Shown piece after piece: positions 12,052-25,058 of a stretch of 64,000 bases of DNA. The translations under genes and the position numbers were made by a program. This stretch comes from Siphonodentalium dalli (taxonomy: Eukaryota > Mollusca > Scaphopoda > Gadilida > Siphonodentaliidae), in contig CP136061.1 in assembly GCA_032622095.1 (NCBI GenBank), positions 201,060,244-201,124,243 on the forward strand. Reading direction: 5' to 3'. The stretch's first letter is position 1; each line of letters opens with the position of its first letter. The notes beneath the pieces are model-generated. The model was not told the DNA's origin and searched no databases. It saw only the letters and a list, made by a program, of their open reading frames with translations.

Positions 12052-12627
12052 ATGCAATCAGAAACATGCTTGGTTTATATCATGCTGCGCCTGTGTGGTC
12101 TTAATCTTACAACTTCCGTAAATATGACACTGTTGGTTTTCATTCTTTCCCCAATGGAACAACTATGTACTTTCAAATATATCATGACCCACACGAAAAT
12201 GTCACCTGTAACACTTTCCGAAGAACAGATGAGACTCAACACTAAACATGCTATATCATACACAACTGCATCTCTCTGGACAGGCGCGAGCATTCTAACC
12301 ATACTAGCGGTATTTCCGACAAGGACTCTCCTGGTTCTCGCAGGAGACGTCAAGACTAACCCAGGCCCATCAAACGAACAGCACAGTCACTCGGTACTTG
12401 TATTGAATACACAGAGTATCAGAAATAAATTAGATATACTTGCCGCCGAAACATCAAGTGGCGAGTACGACGTATGCCTATTAACCGAAACATGGCTCGA
12501 TCATTCTATCCCGGATTCAGAAATCCATCTTCCTGGTTACCACGGTCCCGTCCACACTGACAGGAACGATGGAAGAACAGGAGTGGGTGTGTGCATTTAC
12601 GTTCGCGACACTATTGTTTATTGTTAA
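12052..12627 (+). pseudogene. LINE ORF2 5' fragment: 2A-like motif plus start of APE endonuclease
   Basis: The 191-codon frame has a hydrophobic stretch, then GDVKTNPGP at 12343-12369, and then VLVLNTQSIRNKLD...CLLTETWLD, the opening of an apurinic-endonuclease-type domain of a non-LTR retrotransposon. The NPGP sequence matches the 2A-like ribosome-skipping motif D-x-E-x-NPGP known from the N-termini of many such ORFs in invertebrates, except that K replaces the usual E. The domain runs on through TGVGVCIYVRD and stops after about 85 residues, so the rest of the endonuclease and the reverse transcriptase are missing. The LINE remains at 13.1-16.1 kb are on the opposite strand; whether both belong to one family is unknown. 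Confidence 0.7.
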
Positions 12628-13141
12628 CCTCCTCAATTTAGGAGAGCATATATATACATGGCAATTATATACATGTTATGTAAGTATGCATGCAAATGAT
12701 ATACTAATCACAATATTAATCACAATATTATTTTACAGTGTTTACGCCGTGTCACACGCATGCGATCGGGTTCTGACATTTTCAAGTTTGAAGTGTTAGT
12801 GAGGTCAGTGATAATCTAATATAGAATTATTTAGAAATGGGAAGGCATACATAGAGGTGCCGGAATACCAGTTGCCCTTTTTAAAACGTGAATAGCAATA
12901 TCACATGCGTGTGACCGAGCGAAATAAAACTTCCAGATAAAATATTCACTGGACATCAACGTTGAATATTGGAACATGAGAATGTTTGTCGTTATATTAC
13001 CTTATTCAGTGAAATTAGACAAAGGTTTCAGTCATCGAATTTAGAAAGTAGCATGTATCACATGGAAATGGCCTATTTAAGAACTGGAAATAAAGAATGA
13101 AGAGTTATTTCCTAGATCGACTGAACAAGTTCGTAATGTGG
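12628..13141. other. Non-coding spacer between LINE relics
   Basis: AT-rich sequence with short tandem words near 12700-12735 (CACAATATTA). Nothing else was recognised. It should contain the 3' untranslated end of the minus-strand LINE, but I could not match it to the intact tail near 50560-50735. Confidence 0.4.
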
Positions 13142-15221
13142 TTACTGAAATTTCATTGGTTTATAAGTAAGTAGTTTTTGCGTTCCTCTCAATGAGTCGC
13201 TTGCGCATAGGAGAAATGTAGCTGTGGAGTAAATTATTTTGTGAAGCTGGAGCGTAGGTAAGTCTAGTGTCACATGCTGGAAAGTAGAACCGAAAAACAG
13301 AGCGAATAAATTGTCAGAAGATAGGCGAGACATGAGTAGGTATGTTTGTATTCCACAGTGGTTGATAATGTACTCACAGTATTGATTCCGTGCAGATATT
13401 AACATATAAGACTGGCAGGAGAACACTATGTGCATCGGTTCATTTTCGTACACCATGGAGCACAACACACATACAGAATTGTTGACGAATGTAGTTCGGT
13501 TTAGTAGTCGTACCATATTCGTGTACTTTACGGAGTGTTGTGCTCCTATGAACTGCAGTCTGTCCCATAGCTACCACTGCTTAAGCGGATTGCGATGGGT
13601 CAAGGACAGTACTTTCAGTCGTGGATCAGAAACGACCGCTGAAAGCCAAGAGTTGGAATATGAACGCATAACGGAGTCTTTTGCTAATGCCTTCCATGCA
13701 CCCTTCGATGGAAACGTCCCTTCGTCCATAAAGTTGAAAAGATTGTCGATTAGGTCGTACTTGGTAAGGAGCTGGAATATTTCTTGAGTGAAGCCTGATG
13801 TAGATCTATTGAAGAGACGTTGTTGGTGAGCCCTAAGAAACAATGTAAGTGGAGTTTGGTATGCATGGGCAGGTGGATGAGTTTGCCAAGGAAGCAGAGT
13901 TTTCTTATGTGTATGTTCTATTGGCATTATTCCTAGCAATCCAAGCGATAATCTTGTGCTAGCTCTCTTCGGGAGTGTTTGTATACTTTTTGCACATGTC
14001 CGAAGTGACCTCTCCATGATGGGGAGACTCGACGAGTATTCCAGCGGGAACAACTCACAACTATACAGAGCCTTCGGCAACACTACACATTTAAGAATTT
14101 CTCGCAGGGATACCGGTGTCAGAGAAGAAGTGTTTGCTTTCCGTGCAATGGAGAAAAATGTTTTCCGTAGTTTTGAAGATACAATGTGCCCTTGTGTTCG
14201 TCCGTTTGCGAATTTATTCTGAACTATGCCAGGATGAATACTTTCTCTATGCTCTGGTATATTGTTTGGCCCTAAACACCAAGATCTACTGGATTTAGAA
14301 TAGATGGACATCATTAAACACAACTATGTTGCTTTTAGTATAAGAAAAAGAAAAACGCCAATTGATGCTATATTTGTAAAATATGTCCAGAAGGCTATCT
14401 AGACCGGATTTAGAAAGAGATAATAAGCTGATGTCGTCTGCCGTTGTTGGTGCGACACAAGTGACGCCGTTTATGGATAGTCCCATCCGAGTGGTCGTTA
14501 GCGATTTTAGAAGCTCGTCGTTACACATGAGGTAGTAGAAAGGTGAAAGGACTGCTCCTTGTTGAGTTCCTTGTCCTATACTGAAAGAGTTTGACAGGCA
14601 ACCGTTGTACCGCACTCGGCTCGTGATATCACTATATATACAACGTAGCATGCGAACGGTCTTTCTAGAGAAACAAAGGCGCGTGAATTTGAACAAGAGG
14701 CCATTGTGCCACATTTTGTCGAATGCCTTTTTGGAGTCCAAGAAGGCTACAACAAGTTTAGAGTTGTTGTCTTGTGCATATGAGATAGACTCTTGAAGAA
14801 TAAAAGATGTCATATTGCATCCAATTCCTGCTTGAAACCCGTTTTGTAATGCACTAGGGAATGTCACAAGCAAATGACTATTAATGAATCGATTGAGGAG
14901 AACACATTCGAACACTTTTAGTTCACTGGGAGTAACGATATGGCTCTATAGCTATCGGGAAGTGTTGACGGCTTCGGTTCCCCCTTGTAAAGAGGAACAA
15001 TAATTCCTGATTTTAGTGATGGAGGAATCCACTCGTATTCAATGAAAGAGTTGAATAACTTGCACATGCACACATACACAGAACCGAAGAGAAGGTGTTC
15101 GTTGACTATGTCATCACGACCGCTTGCCTTTCTAAATTTCAGTTTACGAACTGTATCAACAACTTCTTCTTTTGTGATCGGATGACCTATAGCATAGGAC
15201 ATTTAGGAGATAAACATACCC

Positions 15222-15352
15222 TGTTGAGTTGTACATTCTGGGATTCGAGCATGAAAACAGTTTGTGAACGAGCCGGCTTACCGGCGAGTTCACAAACTGT
15301 TTCCATGCTCGAATCCCAGAATGTACAACGAAACAGGGTACGTTTATCTCTA
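15222..15352. repeat. Long hairpin inserted into the LINE
   Basis: Arms of about 55-60 bp (TACATTCTGGGATTCGAGCA and its reverse complement) flank a short GC-rich loop around GCCGGCTTACCGGC. The hairpin splits the family-A ORF just upstream of the RT domain. It has no coding content and is probably a foldback-type insertion. Confidence 0.75.
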
Positions 15353-15525
15353 TTGTAATTCAATCTAGCAAGGAATTTGCAAAAAAAAACTGTATAAAAA
15401 GTATCATTTAGTCATTTTCATGACACGAATCGAGACTTTCATTTCGCCGTTGTCACCGTGCACAAATCATTGGGTTTGTTCACTGCGTTACTCGGAACAC
15501 TGCTCCGTAACCATTTCCTGTGGTG

Positions 15526-15726
15526 CGGGTTGGCTCGTTTCGCTACTCCCTTCAGCGCCGATGGAATTGTACCGTGTCACATTCAGATTTGATGCACGCT
15601 GAAGCGGCCGATTAACGGTATCTATAGACAACAACGCGCGGGTGTGCTCGTTTCGCTACTCGTTCTGCGCCGATGAAACTTGACCGTGCTACATTCAGAT
15701 TTGATGCATGCTGAAGCGGCCGGTGT
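15526..15726. repeat. Direct repeat, two ~85-bp copies about 115 bp apart
   Basis: The stretch GCTCGTTTCGCTACTC ... ACATTCAGATTTGATGCA ... GCTGAAGCGGCCG occurs at about 15532-15610 and again at about 15647-15724. It is part of the foreign DNA within the LINE relic. The origin was not recognised. Confidence 0.6.
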
Positions 15727-16116
15727 CGGTGAATCGAAAACGAAAGTTAGCCGCTCTCGGCCAATCAGAATACTTGTTTTTAGTGACAAATACTCAATTG
15801 AATTACAATCAGTATTCCCACTGTCAAGGAATGAAGATACCTGGTTTCGAACATAATCTTCGAATATAGGATCATCATGTTCGTTTGGGCTATATAATTC
15901 TTGAAAATATGCGGCCCATCCAGAGAGAATATCGTTATGGTTACGACACATGTGACCTCCAAAATCCATCACCGATCCTAAACAAAAAGTTGCGCCATAG
16001 CGAGGTCTTAAATAACGCCAGAAAAGTTTTTGGTCACCCCTTGCATATGCGTCGAGTTTGCGGTTCTGTTCAAGTTGAAAATTATTTACAGCATGCCGAT
16101 GCGCGCGGCAAAACAC

Positions 16117-17943
16117 CTAATTATTTGTTCATAGGGTCTTGTTTGAGTGAATTTTCGAGGTCACCGAGGGGTCCGAAGATTAACATTGAGGGCTATGTGG
16201 TTTACATCGATTTCATCTCAAGAACTGAAATCAATGCTGTTCTATGTATGAACAAATATATTGAGTACTATAGAGCATTTAGGGATGTCATCAGTTTATC
16301 GTGTCAGGGGTTTTAGGTGCCATAGACAGGACAACAAAAGTGTTAGATAACACCAAATCAAATAAGTACTTCAAAAATATTGTTCTTCAGTCCAAGATGG
16401 CAGACATTACTGTTGTGGATTATTGTCAGGAATCATATATTCCAATTTGTTCATATTTCCATGGTTGATTGAATTTTAGTGGCCCAGAGCACTTAGTAGA
16501 TTTACATTGAAGCTGTATCTGTATTTTAGCACCCAAGCTTACTTGTAAAACATTGCAACGTGTGAAACCATTGTATCGATGGATACTTGCTGTCTTTTGT
16601 ATGAACTGTGGTAATCGGTTTCGAGTTAAGGGTCATAGGGCCTAGCATCCTCATCATTTAGATTTTTTAGATTTAGATTATTTATTGGAAATGGTACAAA
16701 TATTTATACAATTTTATACAAAGATGTCACATTTATACAATTTGAATGAGCAATGTTATTTGATTATGGATGGAACTGTGGTCGACATTAAATATAGCTG
16801 TAAGTGAGTGATAAAAAGAGCTCACTATTCATATGTATAATCAAAAAGAGATTTAACCAATACAATTTTAAAAGATGGTTATGGTCAGTGATATTAATAT
16901 TAATAAATGTTAATATTAATACATGGTCAGTCTCTATAGTTATATTTATCATTACCAGGGACAACAGTGAAAGAATGACAAAAAATCCCTCTTATTTCAA
17001 TAGTGGTCCCTATATTATGGCTATTATTTTCTTGCGAGATATACTGACTACGATGGTATGAACTGTATTAATTTATCTCATATTAGGGATCCTAGCGTAT
17101 TCCAATGTCATATACCTACCAACTTCAAAGTGATGCTACTGGTGCATTATAGGGCACATAAATTCAAATAATTGGTGTTATGTACAATTGTATATACATG
17201 TACTCCTTTAGTACATACCAGTATACATAAACAGTATAATTCAACATGAAATCTCTAGATTATGATTCCGATCATTGTTGTTTACTATCGATAAACATCT
17301 GCCGATCGTCATTGGCCTCTTGATTTTCTTTGGTGTTGCTGTTTTACGTCCTTCAGTCTTTGATGGTGTTGTTGATGATGTATTTGTTGAAATGGGTCGA
17401 TGACTTTGCGCTGTTCATTCGATCTCGGCATCTATCTGCAGTCAAACGTTCTTTCTGCCATCTGCTCCGGTGCTTTCCGGACGATGCCGTGTATCTCCGC
17501 CGTTGGGTGGGTGGAGCCGCCGCCACCACCGCTGCTGCGGCTGCTGCATGACTCCGGGCTGATGTTTTCCAGAGTCATCGGAGTATAGGATCGTTCAACC
17601 TTCGTCTCGGAATAAGCGGTAGCTGTCTATTTGAGCCACCCTATGGAGGGCGTGTGGTCTGGACGTCTCAGATACTTCTCTCGAGCTTTTCTGTTTCTGT
17701 CACTGAAGGGTACTTTCTCTTCTCTTTCTTTGTTTGTCTCTTTCTTTGTACTCCGCTCAAGAGATAAGTGCACATAGCCTCGCACAGAGACCTAAAATAT
17801 ACCGAACACAGAGACCTTAAATGTGCACATGTATAGTGCGACGCCGGAATACAGCGACCATTTGAGCTTCCATTTTTTTTGGTCGCTTCCATGGCCGTGT
17901 GCATGGTATTGACGTCAAACTTTGAGTCCCAAGGAGCGCTCGC
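16117..17943. other. Non-coding, low-complexity; GCC/GCT triplets
   Basis: No supported gene. A short triplet run (CCGCCGCCACCACCGCTGCT region) lies at about 17516-17550. Directly after it, 17545-17602 is an extra partial copy of the start of the duplicated segment (GAGTCATCGGAGTATAGGAT). A pyrimidine-rich CTTTCTTTG tract lies near 17715-17750. Confidence 0.45.
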
Positions 17944-18073
17944 AATCACGGGCCGGGGATCGATTCCATTCCAATCCAAAAAAATGTGCATTGTCTCAAA
18001 TAACACATGCAATTTACATAATCTCTTTTGTCGACACAGTCGGTATTTCATCGTTATGTTTTTCGTATGTACA
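17944..18073 (+). repeat. Dispersed repeat with tRNA-like B-box, copy 1
   Basis: The block starts ATCACGGGCCGGGGATCGATTCC, which resembles the T-arm/B-box of a tRNA-derived SINE, and continues through GTGCATTGTCTCAAATAACA. A second copy lies at 36333-36476. An A-box partner is not obvious, so SINE status is only a possibility. It abuts the start of duplication copy 2. Confidence 0.45.
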
Positions 18074-20750
18074 TATGTTTCCGGGCTGATGTATTCTGGA
18101 GTCATCGGAGTATAGGATCGTTCAACCTTCATGAAATTTTGTATGTGATATCAATATAGTCCACCTGGACTATTTTTCATAAACTCGACTTATGCTTTGG
18201 TGAGGTCGGTAGGCGGTCAGGCTTGCGGTCAGACGTTTGGTGTCCGGGCGTCCTGATGGGCGCGAGACCGTTAACGCGATAACTCAAACAAACAATCTTT
18301 TATGCGAGAGTTTTGAGCCTTTGTCTATTTTGGGGTTATTCCAGTTCACCCGACAGCCAGCAGTTACACAATTAACAAACCTCAGTTATAGTCCATATCA
18401 ACTTAAGAGAGTGTTTCGTTCCCACTTGCCCGGCATTGTTGAGTACCGTCGCGAGGTTGTTGTTTCAGTCGCAATTTACATCCCCCTATATATTGCGGTG
18501 ATATATACAAACTCACGACTCAACCTTGATATGACATCACTGTGTAAATATCGAGTAAGTATTTAATAGAATATGTAAACGTACATGGCTCATTCGAACC
18601 TCTAAATTATGTCTATCGGATACGATAGGTCGACAAATACACGAAATATTGGTATGCCGGCTTCATATGCTTTGAAAAACACCAAAGTCACAACCATTTT
18701 CCAGCCGTTTTAAATTTTTCGCCCGAAGTCAGAAAAACGCTCGTTATTGCTACCCCATCAGGAATAGAATAAAACAGAACGCTCTTTTCTGTAACATGTG
18801 CCAATAGCTGTTATTTTTTGGGGACCCAAACACCTTGTCCGTAGTTGCATTTCTCATTACTTAAATGCGTCTTTTTTGGGTTACATGATGCTCGTAGAAA
18901 GGTCGTTAAGATATTTATCGACCTACTTCGATACCGGGAAAAATTCAAAAGCTAATAAAATTATTCGTATTTTGGAACGCAAACAGCCATGTGGCTTTAA
19001 TAGTAAATATATATGTAACCTTAATTTTATCTTCTATGAGACTAAGAATAGGCAAAATAATGTGACCATAAAACACTCTTTGTGTATAAGACAAAGCATG
19101 TGTCTTATTTCATTTACATAATTCCAAACCTAGAAATAATAATTATATGAGCCAAACGCTGGTTTCCATCCGAACATATACAAGATGATAGACTTCATCC
19201 GAAAAGAGCAAGCCTCCCAGGAAACCATGCTGATCATTCAGCTAAGTGTTGGTGGTCGATTTATGCCGCTAAGGAAAATAAGGAAGAAGTACAGGAAAAT
19301 CGACAATTCACTGGGACATTTCAAACGTGTTTTCAGAGAGGGCGAAAACAAGCTATTACGTCATGTTCTCTTATCTATTAATTAAAATGTGTGAAATTAA
19401 TATTGTCGCGTCGGCTACAATTTTGTCGGGTGACTGGGAATTCTCCAACAAACTAAGATATAAACTATAGTCGGCATCTCTCTGATGAACCCGATTATGA
19501 CACCTTGACCCGAAACAATACCTACCGGGTGAACTGGAAGACCCCCTATTTTGATACTTCGCGACCGTTAGCGCGATAACTCAACAAACTTTGACCGATT
19601 TCAACGATATTCGGTATATGACTCTTGCAACAATATCTCGACGAGTTCGAAGCATATTTGTCCGACCCCCCCCCCCCCGAGTTATGGGCCTTATATATAG
19701 TTAGTCTATGTTTAGCGAATTTATCACCGTTAGCGCGATAACTCAAACGTCAACCGATTCAATTGATATTTGGTATAGAGTTCGAAAAACAGGTTTGGAG
19801 GGCCTCAGTCTATTTTAGCGAATTTATCACATTTAGCACAATAACTAAAACAAACGTGAACTGATTCAATTGCTATCTGGTATATGGGTCGTTTGCAACA
19901 ATCTCTCGTTTTAACCTGAGTAATAGCCCTTAATTCTGAGTTATGGTTCTTTAGTTCGTTATTTTCAGTGATTATCGGTCGGTCAGATTCACTCTTATGG
20001 GGGGGGGACCAGAGCCATCTTTGATGCGAAACCCTTGTTCTTTGTTCCTGGAAGAACAGTGTGAAAGGTAGTGCACTGCGCATTACATGGAAATAAATTC
20101 CGACTCAGAAGTAACACACGGTGGAAATGACCGCAAGATTGTTGTCAAATCCTTCATCTCTCACAATTTGAAAAACTTATACAAGAAATATATATATTGT
20201 CCCCACACCCGGTTGTAATTAGCATTCTGATTGGCTACAATGCCACGTTTAAATCACCATGGCCCCCGTCACCCTTGTCAGCGGGGTATAAAGGAACGTG
20301 TGCGAAACATCGGGGGATGTATTGTTCCTGTCCAGGTTCGGAATGGGGGGGGGGCTTCTCTCCTTGTTGCGGTGTCATGCACCCCACACACATTAAGCTA
20401 CTGTGTATGGGCGGTTAGGAATCTACTCACAACTTCAGCGGCATTACAGCATGACTAAAGTGGGTTGTAGCAGAGGGCTGACACCCCTTTCAAATCTTCC
20501 CGGGTATCATCATCCAAACTTGTATTGTATCTTGGGTATATGACCACGTGAAACATCAGGGGTATATGGATGACCCTTGAACTGGACGTGTCCACCAAGC
20601 GTGACGTTGCTCTCGCACGCCGAGTTTGACGTCACCTGACGCCAGATCGGCTACTGAGTTATTCTTTCAGGTGTAAATTAATCGGAGAACCTCCGCTTTG
20701 GGGTTCAAAATCGACATGCGGGTATTAAATCTCCATGTACACCCGAATAA

Positions 20751-23700
20751 TATGATAAGAACGTACTACGTTATTCGAAAACTTACTCCATCCAAGGCCA
20801 TGATATGTAAATATACAATTAGATTAGATGAATAATAATTGTACCCGCACAGTTTGATACTTTGAAGTATATTCTCAAGTCGCATGTCCCGGTTTAAATC
20901 CGGTTTCAAAGGTGCCGTGTATTTATATTTCACGGACATGTACCGGTATATAACAATTGAATGTATGTTCCACGCACTGTTACTGGAAGCATACATATAA
21001 TTTGGACCTTATTGGTTAAGACATGGATGGCCTTCGTTATAGGTTATAATTTAGGAATACCAGTTACTAAATTATAATACCCTGACACTGTATGTTGTAA
21101 AGAATATACTAATATTATACTATAATAGTATAATACTATGATAGTATGAATGCCATATTATCCTCAAAACACACATTGTGTGAGTCGAGCGTTTGTTTAT
21201 ATACAGCACATAGAGAGTGAGCAATAAGAACAACACTCAACACCGAGGAAATGTGTTTAGGAGACTTATTCGCAGTGACTCATTCAACACCGAAATCTTG
21301 AAAGGTGAGGGTTAGCTAGCGCTATACTGATACGTTATAAACAATTTGGTGGAATTTCTAACCAAAGTTCACTTAATGCATGGGGTATATACATGTATGG
21401 CGATTAGTGTTTTGGTTATCTCATACTATTTACATACCGTACTGTTTGTTTACATAACATGGGGTTCATATACATAATTTAGAAATAGCATTTAATACAA
21501 CTATTAGTTATTTAAGACAGGCATTTAGGTTCATTGTACCTGTGTACATCTGGTGGGCTAAGTCCTCATTTTGGAAGATTCGTCAGGACTCTATATATCA
21601 GCCATTTATTAACTCTGAAATATGTTTGTAAAAGTAAAACATAAAGTGATCCAGACAGACTGATGGACAAAACAAACCAAAGCCCTGCCAATGATGGTTA
21701 TTTAAACCAAATATCCGGCTACCACCTTTGACCAAAAAATCTTAACAAAATATGTACCATGCAAATTTCCATTGCGAGCTATTTCTGAATACTGAATAGA
21801 ACCTGGTCTAAAATTGTCTACTGTGAGGGTTTACGAGCAGATAATTTAACCCATTCACAATACAAACCGTTCATAACACCATGCATACATGGCCTCAATA
21901 GCCCGAAGACGAGTGTGACGCGTCACACAGTAATATTTCAACCAGGCTATACTCATGATTCATTCAATGAACTGGATATTGCATGTACACTTCTGCTACA
22001 GTGATTGGTACTTGATAGCACTATTGGTGCTAATGATATGATATTATATGCATATCGCGATTCAATTTAGTCTTTTAGACTTGGAAAAATTATTGAAATT
22101 TCAGCACGCAGTGACGAATGGTGACCTCGTATAATGATAATTTTGTTTCTCATTTATAATAGCATCCTATTCCATACCTAAGCTAAAATAAACACTCTGT
22201 AACAAATTAATTTGGTACCCGGAGAAGTTCCAAAAAAAAAGGCACACTATCAGTTCAGAATATGCATTGCATGTACGCAGCAAAACACAATTCAAGTAAC
22301 TTGAATTATAGGTATAAACGGACTGAAATGTAGAAATTACAGTAAGTTTGCACAACCTTCGCCGAAGCAGCATGCAATTTGCCCAAAAGTTCCACAAATA
22401 GAGAGCGCCACTGTGTGGTAGGATTTACATGTCATCATGACATAAACTAGATCATGCCATGAATCTCTACTAAAGCTGACGCCCGTAGAGATCATATTTC
22501 ACCTGTACAAAACCCTGGAACTTTTTTTAAGTTTTGACAGGGAACCTTATAAAGTCAAAAAAAATAACTTGGGGAATGTACTTCTTTGTTCATACATGTA
22601 CCTGTGGCTTAATGATTTATTCATCGGTGCGTGAAGTTCCCAGCTCGACATTACAGAATTGCTTTCGCGTTAGGTCGCTTAGGCCAAAGAAAAAAGATTG
22701 TATGTTTTCGGTAACGGAGCGAAAAAATTAGGGTAGGTAGGTACACTGGTAGGTAGGGAAATTTTTGTTTTTAATTTTATTTCGATATTTTTTATCCAGC
22801 TGCAGAAATATTGAACTACATCGACCGAAGTGACATAAAATGCCAACCCGTGTTGTGGGGAAAGTATTACTTGATCAACACAGTGGAAACTGGAAATATA
22901 CATTAAGGTTGATAAAAAAAAATCAAATTTCATGCTTAGGTATGGTTTTTATTATTCACATACATGACATGTAGCACATTTTCATAAATTTGGCTATAAA
23001 CTTGGTAGGAAATTGATGTCACTAACTTTTTATAAGAATTTTACCGATAATACCGCCATTATATATACTGTACTGTACGGTATTTGTATTGTGACGACTA
23101 CATTCCATTGTCTGGGGGGTAGCCAGTACGTCCAACGAGCATGCCTGGTTTTTGGAGACAGTAGCTATACCCCTAACATATGTGGTGATAACCTCTATAC
23201 ATGTATATATATATACCCACCATGTCTGTTGATAGTGTTCCATAAGTCCCAAACAAGACATAAAGCACTGAAAATTTAGTGTAAAAGCAGGCAGGAGATA
23301 GTCTGAGATACACTCTCAGGAAATTAAAATTGCAAAATGTATGCCTATCAATCCACAACCCATCACACACCTGGGGCCCTTGAGACAGCCGTCAATTCAT
23401 GGTCACTTTTCACAGGGATATGTTAGAAACCATGTGTTTTGCACACTAAAGGTCATCAATATTTATGAGCATTAGTGGTAAAAAACAGTAAATTTTAGAA
23501 AATATTGACATTTTCTCAAAATATCAATAAAAAGTTTAGGGTCGGCGGGTTATTTTTAGGGTCGGTCGATGTACGGAAACATAGTATCTTTTTACTTTGG
23601 CCTTACGACAATAATTTTCGTGACAGGGAATAAAATAAATATTTATCGCGGAATCGGGTCTCAAAAGTCACGTAAATAATATAATCTCGAGCTGGGAACT

Positions 23701-25058
23701 TCACTGACCGATGAATAAATCATTAAGCAACAGGTATGAACAAAGTACATTCCCCGCGTTACTTTATAAGGTTCCCTGTCAAAACTTTAAGAAACTTCCT
23801 GGGAATTGAAAAGGTGGAATATGATCTTTACGGCGTTCTAGCTTTAGTAGAGATTCATGAATCATGACATGATCTAGACATAAACAATCAGCATCCATCT
23901 TACTTCTTCTTAGTCTTACTTGTGTTGATATGTCGTTTGGGACAAGCGTGTCTCCGTGTATTTTATATGTATCCTATTTATGTTACTTTCACAAAACTAG
24001 CACTAGTAGTATTCACATTCAAATTAAACAAAGCGGAATGTATACACAAATAGTACAATCCTTGAATTCACGTTGTGACAAGTGAGTAGTGTAAACTGGT
24101 AAATGTGATCACGATTCACGGTATTCACCGGAAATCTGGCCATTAATTAGAATCAGATAATTTTGAACTAACGCCCACTAAATCCACGTTGATAAGACGA
24201 AGTCAGAATAATTCCTCACGTCCAAGATGAAGCCTAATTTCATTTCAATTTCAAGGATTTTAATTTTTGTTTTGAGAATTGTCCAGACCTTGTCCTTCAC
24301 CTTGTTGGAATAACCGGAAATGTGTTTTGATTTTTTTTTCCGGTCTTCGCTAATGACAACTGTTGTTAAGCTTTTGAGTTGGAACAGAGACTGCTGAGAA
24401 TTGATAAATTAGACGCATTTTTGCGATTAAATTCATTCAGTTGATGGCACCTATGATCTAGTTATCTTGCCAAGTTAACTTTCAGTTAATCATTCATTGA
24501 AACATGAACGGCAATAACAAAGACTCAGAGTTTGAAAATGTCAGTTTCAAACACAAACTTGACCAAGTCAGAGTCAGACTCAAACAACGGAAGTCTCAAA
24601 TCACAGTAAAAGAAGTGTTTTGGTGACATTTTTCGGTCCGAAACAATATATGAAGTACAATTTTTTATTTAGATCACTCACCTTCTATGTATATAGTGTT
24701 CATCTCATCCTTTTGTTGTGTGATAAAAGGTAATTTGTGGAAATACTAACGCCGAGGTGGTGAGTTCTGTATTTGAACTACAAGGCTTAGCAACAACCAT
24801 GTCCATGCAACGTCAAATCTGATTGGTTAAGATAGACAATCTGACCAATAGGAAAATCGTTTTTATTGCGCCTTTCATTTAAGAGAGCGCCACTTTACGT
24901 TACGTTAAGCTCGTGCTCTGATACTATTCTCAGGTAACGTAAACTATATATAGAACACAATAATACAGCTTCATACATGTAGGTATACGGATCTCATGCG
25001 CGTTACCGTCATGAAAACTTTCAGATTTCGCTTCGCGAAATCTGATTAAGTTTTCTAT
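20751..25058. other. 4.3-kb block absent from duplication copy 1
   Basis: In copy 1 the flanks meet directly at about 4785-4790. No gene was found. Contents are the element at 22448-23876, a perfect stem CAGATTTCGCTTCGCGAAATCTG-type palindrome near 25021-25043, and otherwise AT-rich sequence. The stretch near 24810-24870 has two CCAAT-like boxes (GATTGGTTAAG, GACCAATAGG) but no identifiable transcript. Confidence 0.6.
22448..23876. mobile_element. MULE-like DNA transposon, ~210-bp TIRs, 9-bp TSD
   Basis: The ends TAGATCATG (22448) and CATGATCTA (to 23876) are reverse complements. The inverted arms run for about 210 bp and share AGTTTTGACAGGGAACCTTA, TTAATGATTTATTCATCGGT and GAAGTTCCCAGCTCGA. 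Both ends are flanked by the perfect 9-bp repeat GACATAAAC (22439-22447 and 23877-23885). The 1.0-kb interior encodes no recognisable transposase. It contains the short words TAGGGTAGGTAGG and TTAGGGTCGGCG in the subterminal parts. The TIR start TAG and the TSD length match the element at 560-2174. Confidence 0.85.

Larger units (their letters stand above)
13142..16116 (-). pseudogene. LINE ORF2 (family A) reverse transcriptase, disrupted
   Basis: Read on the minus strand, 16116-15780 is the endonuclease-to-RT linker (QLEQNRKLDAYARGDQKLFWRYL). Next, 15202-14918 is the RT start (KLKFRKASGRDDIVNEHLL, then SYRAISLLP), and 14915-14295 holds motif A (FLDSKKAFDKMWHNGLL), QGTQQGAVLSPFYYL and the catalytic block VAPTTADDISLL. 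The rest, 14323-13142, is thumb and C-terminus, ending with a C-x2-C-x9-H-x4-C cluster. Damage: about 570 bp of foreign DNA between linker and RT, frameshifts near 14917 and 14300, and an in-frame TAG near 13560. The part from motif B onward is clearly homologous to the intact stretch at 49100-50560. The 5' end is truncated. It is not functional. Confidence 0.85.

Noticed and set aside
12052-16116. Single LINE with a twin-priming inversion (plus-strand endonuclease, minus-strand RT)
   Set aside because: Twin priming would place the inverted 5' part beyond 16.1 kb, not at the 3' side, so these are treated as separate relics.
17944-18073. tRNA gene
   Set aside because: Only a B-box-like stretch is present; there is no A-box, anticodon arm or acceptor stem.
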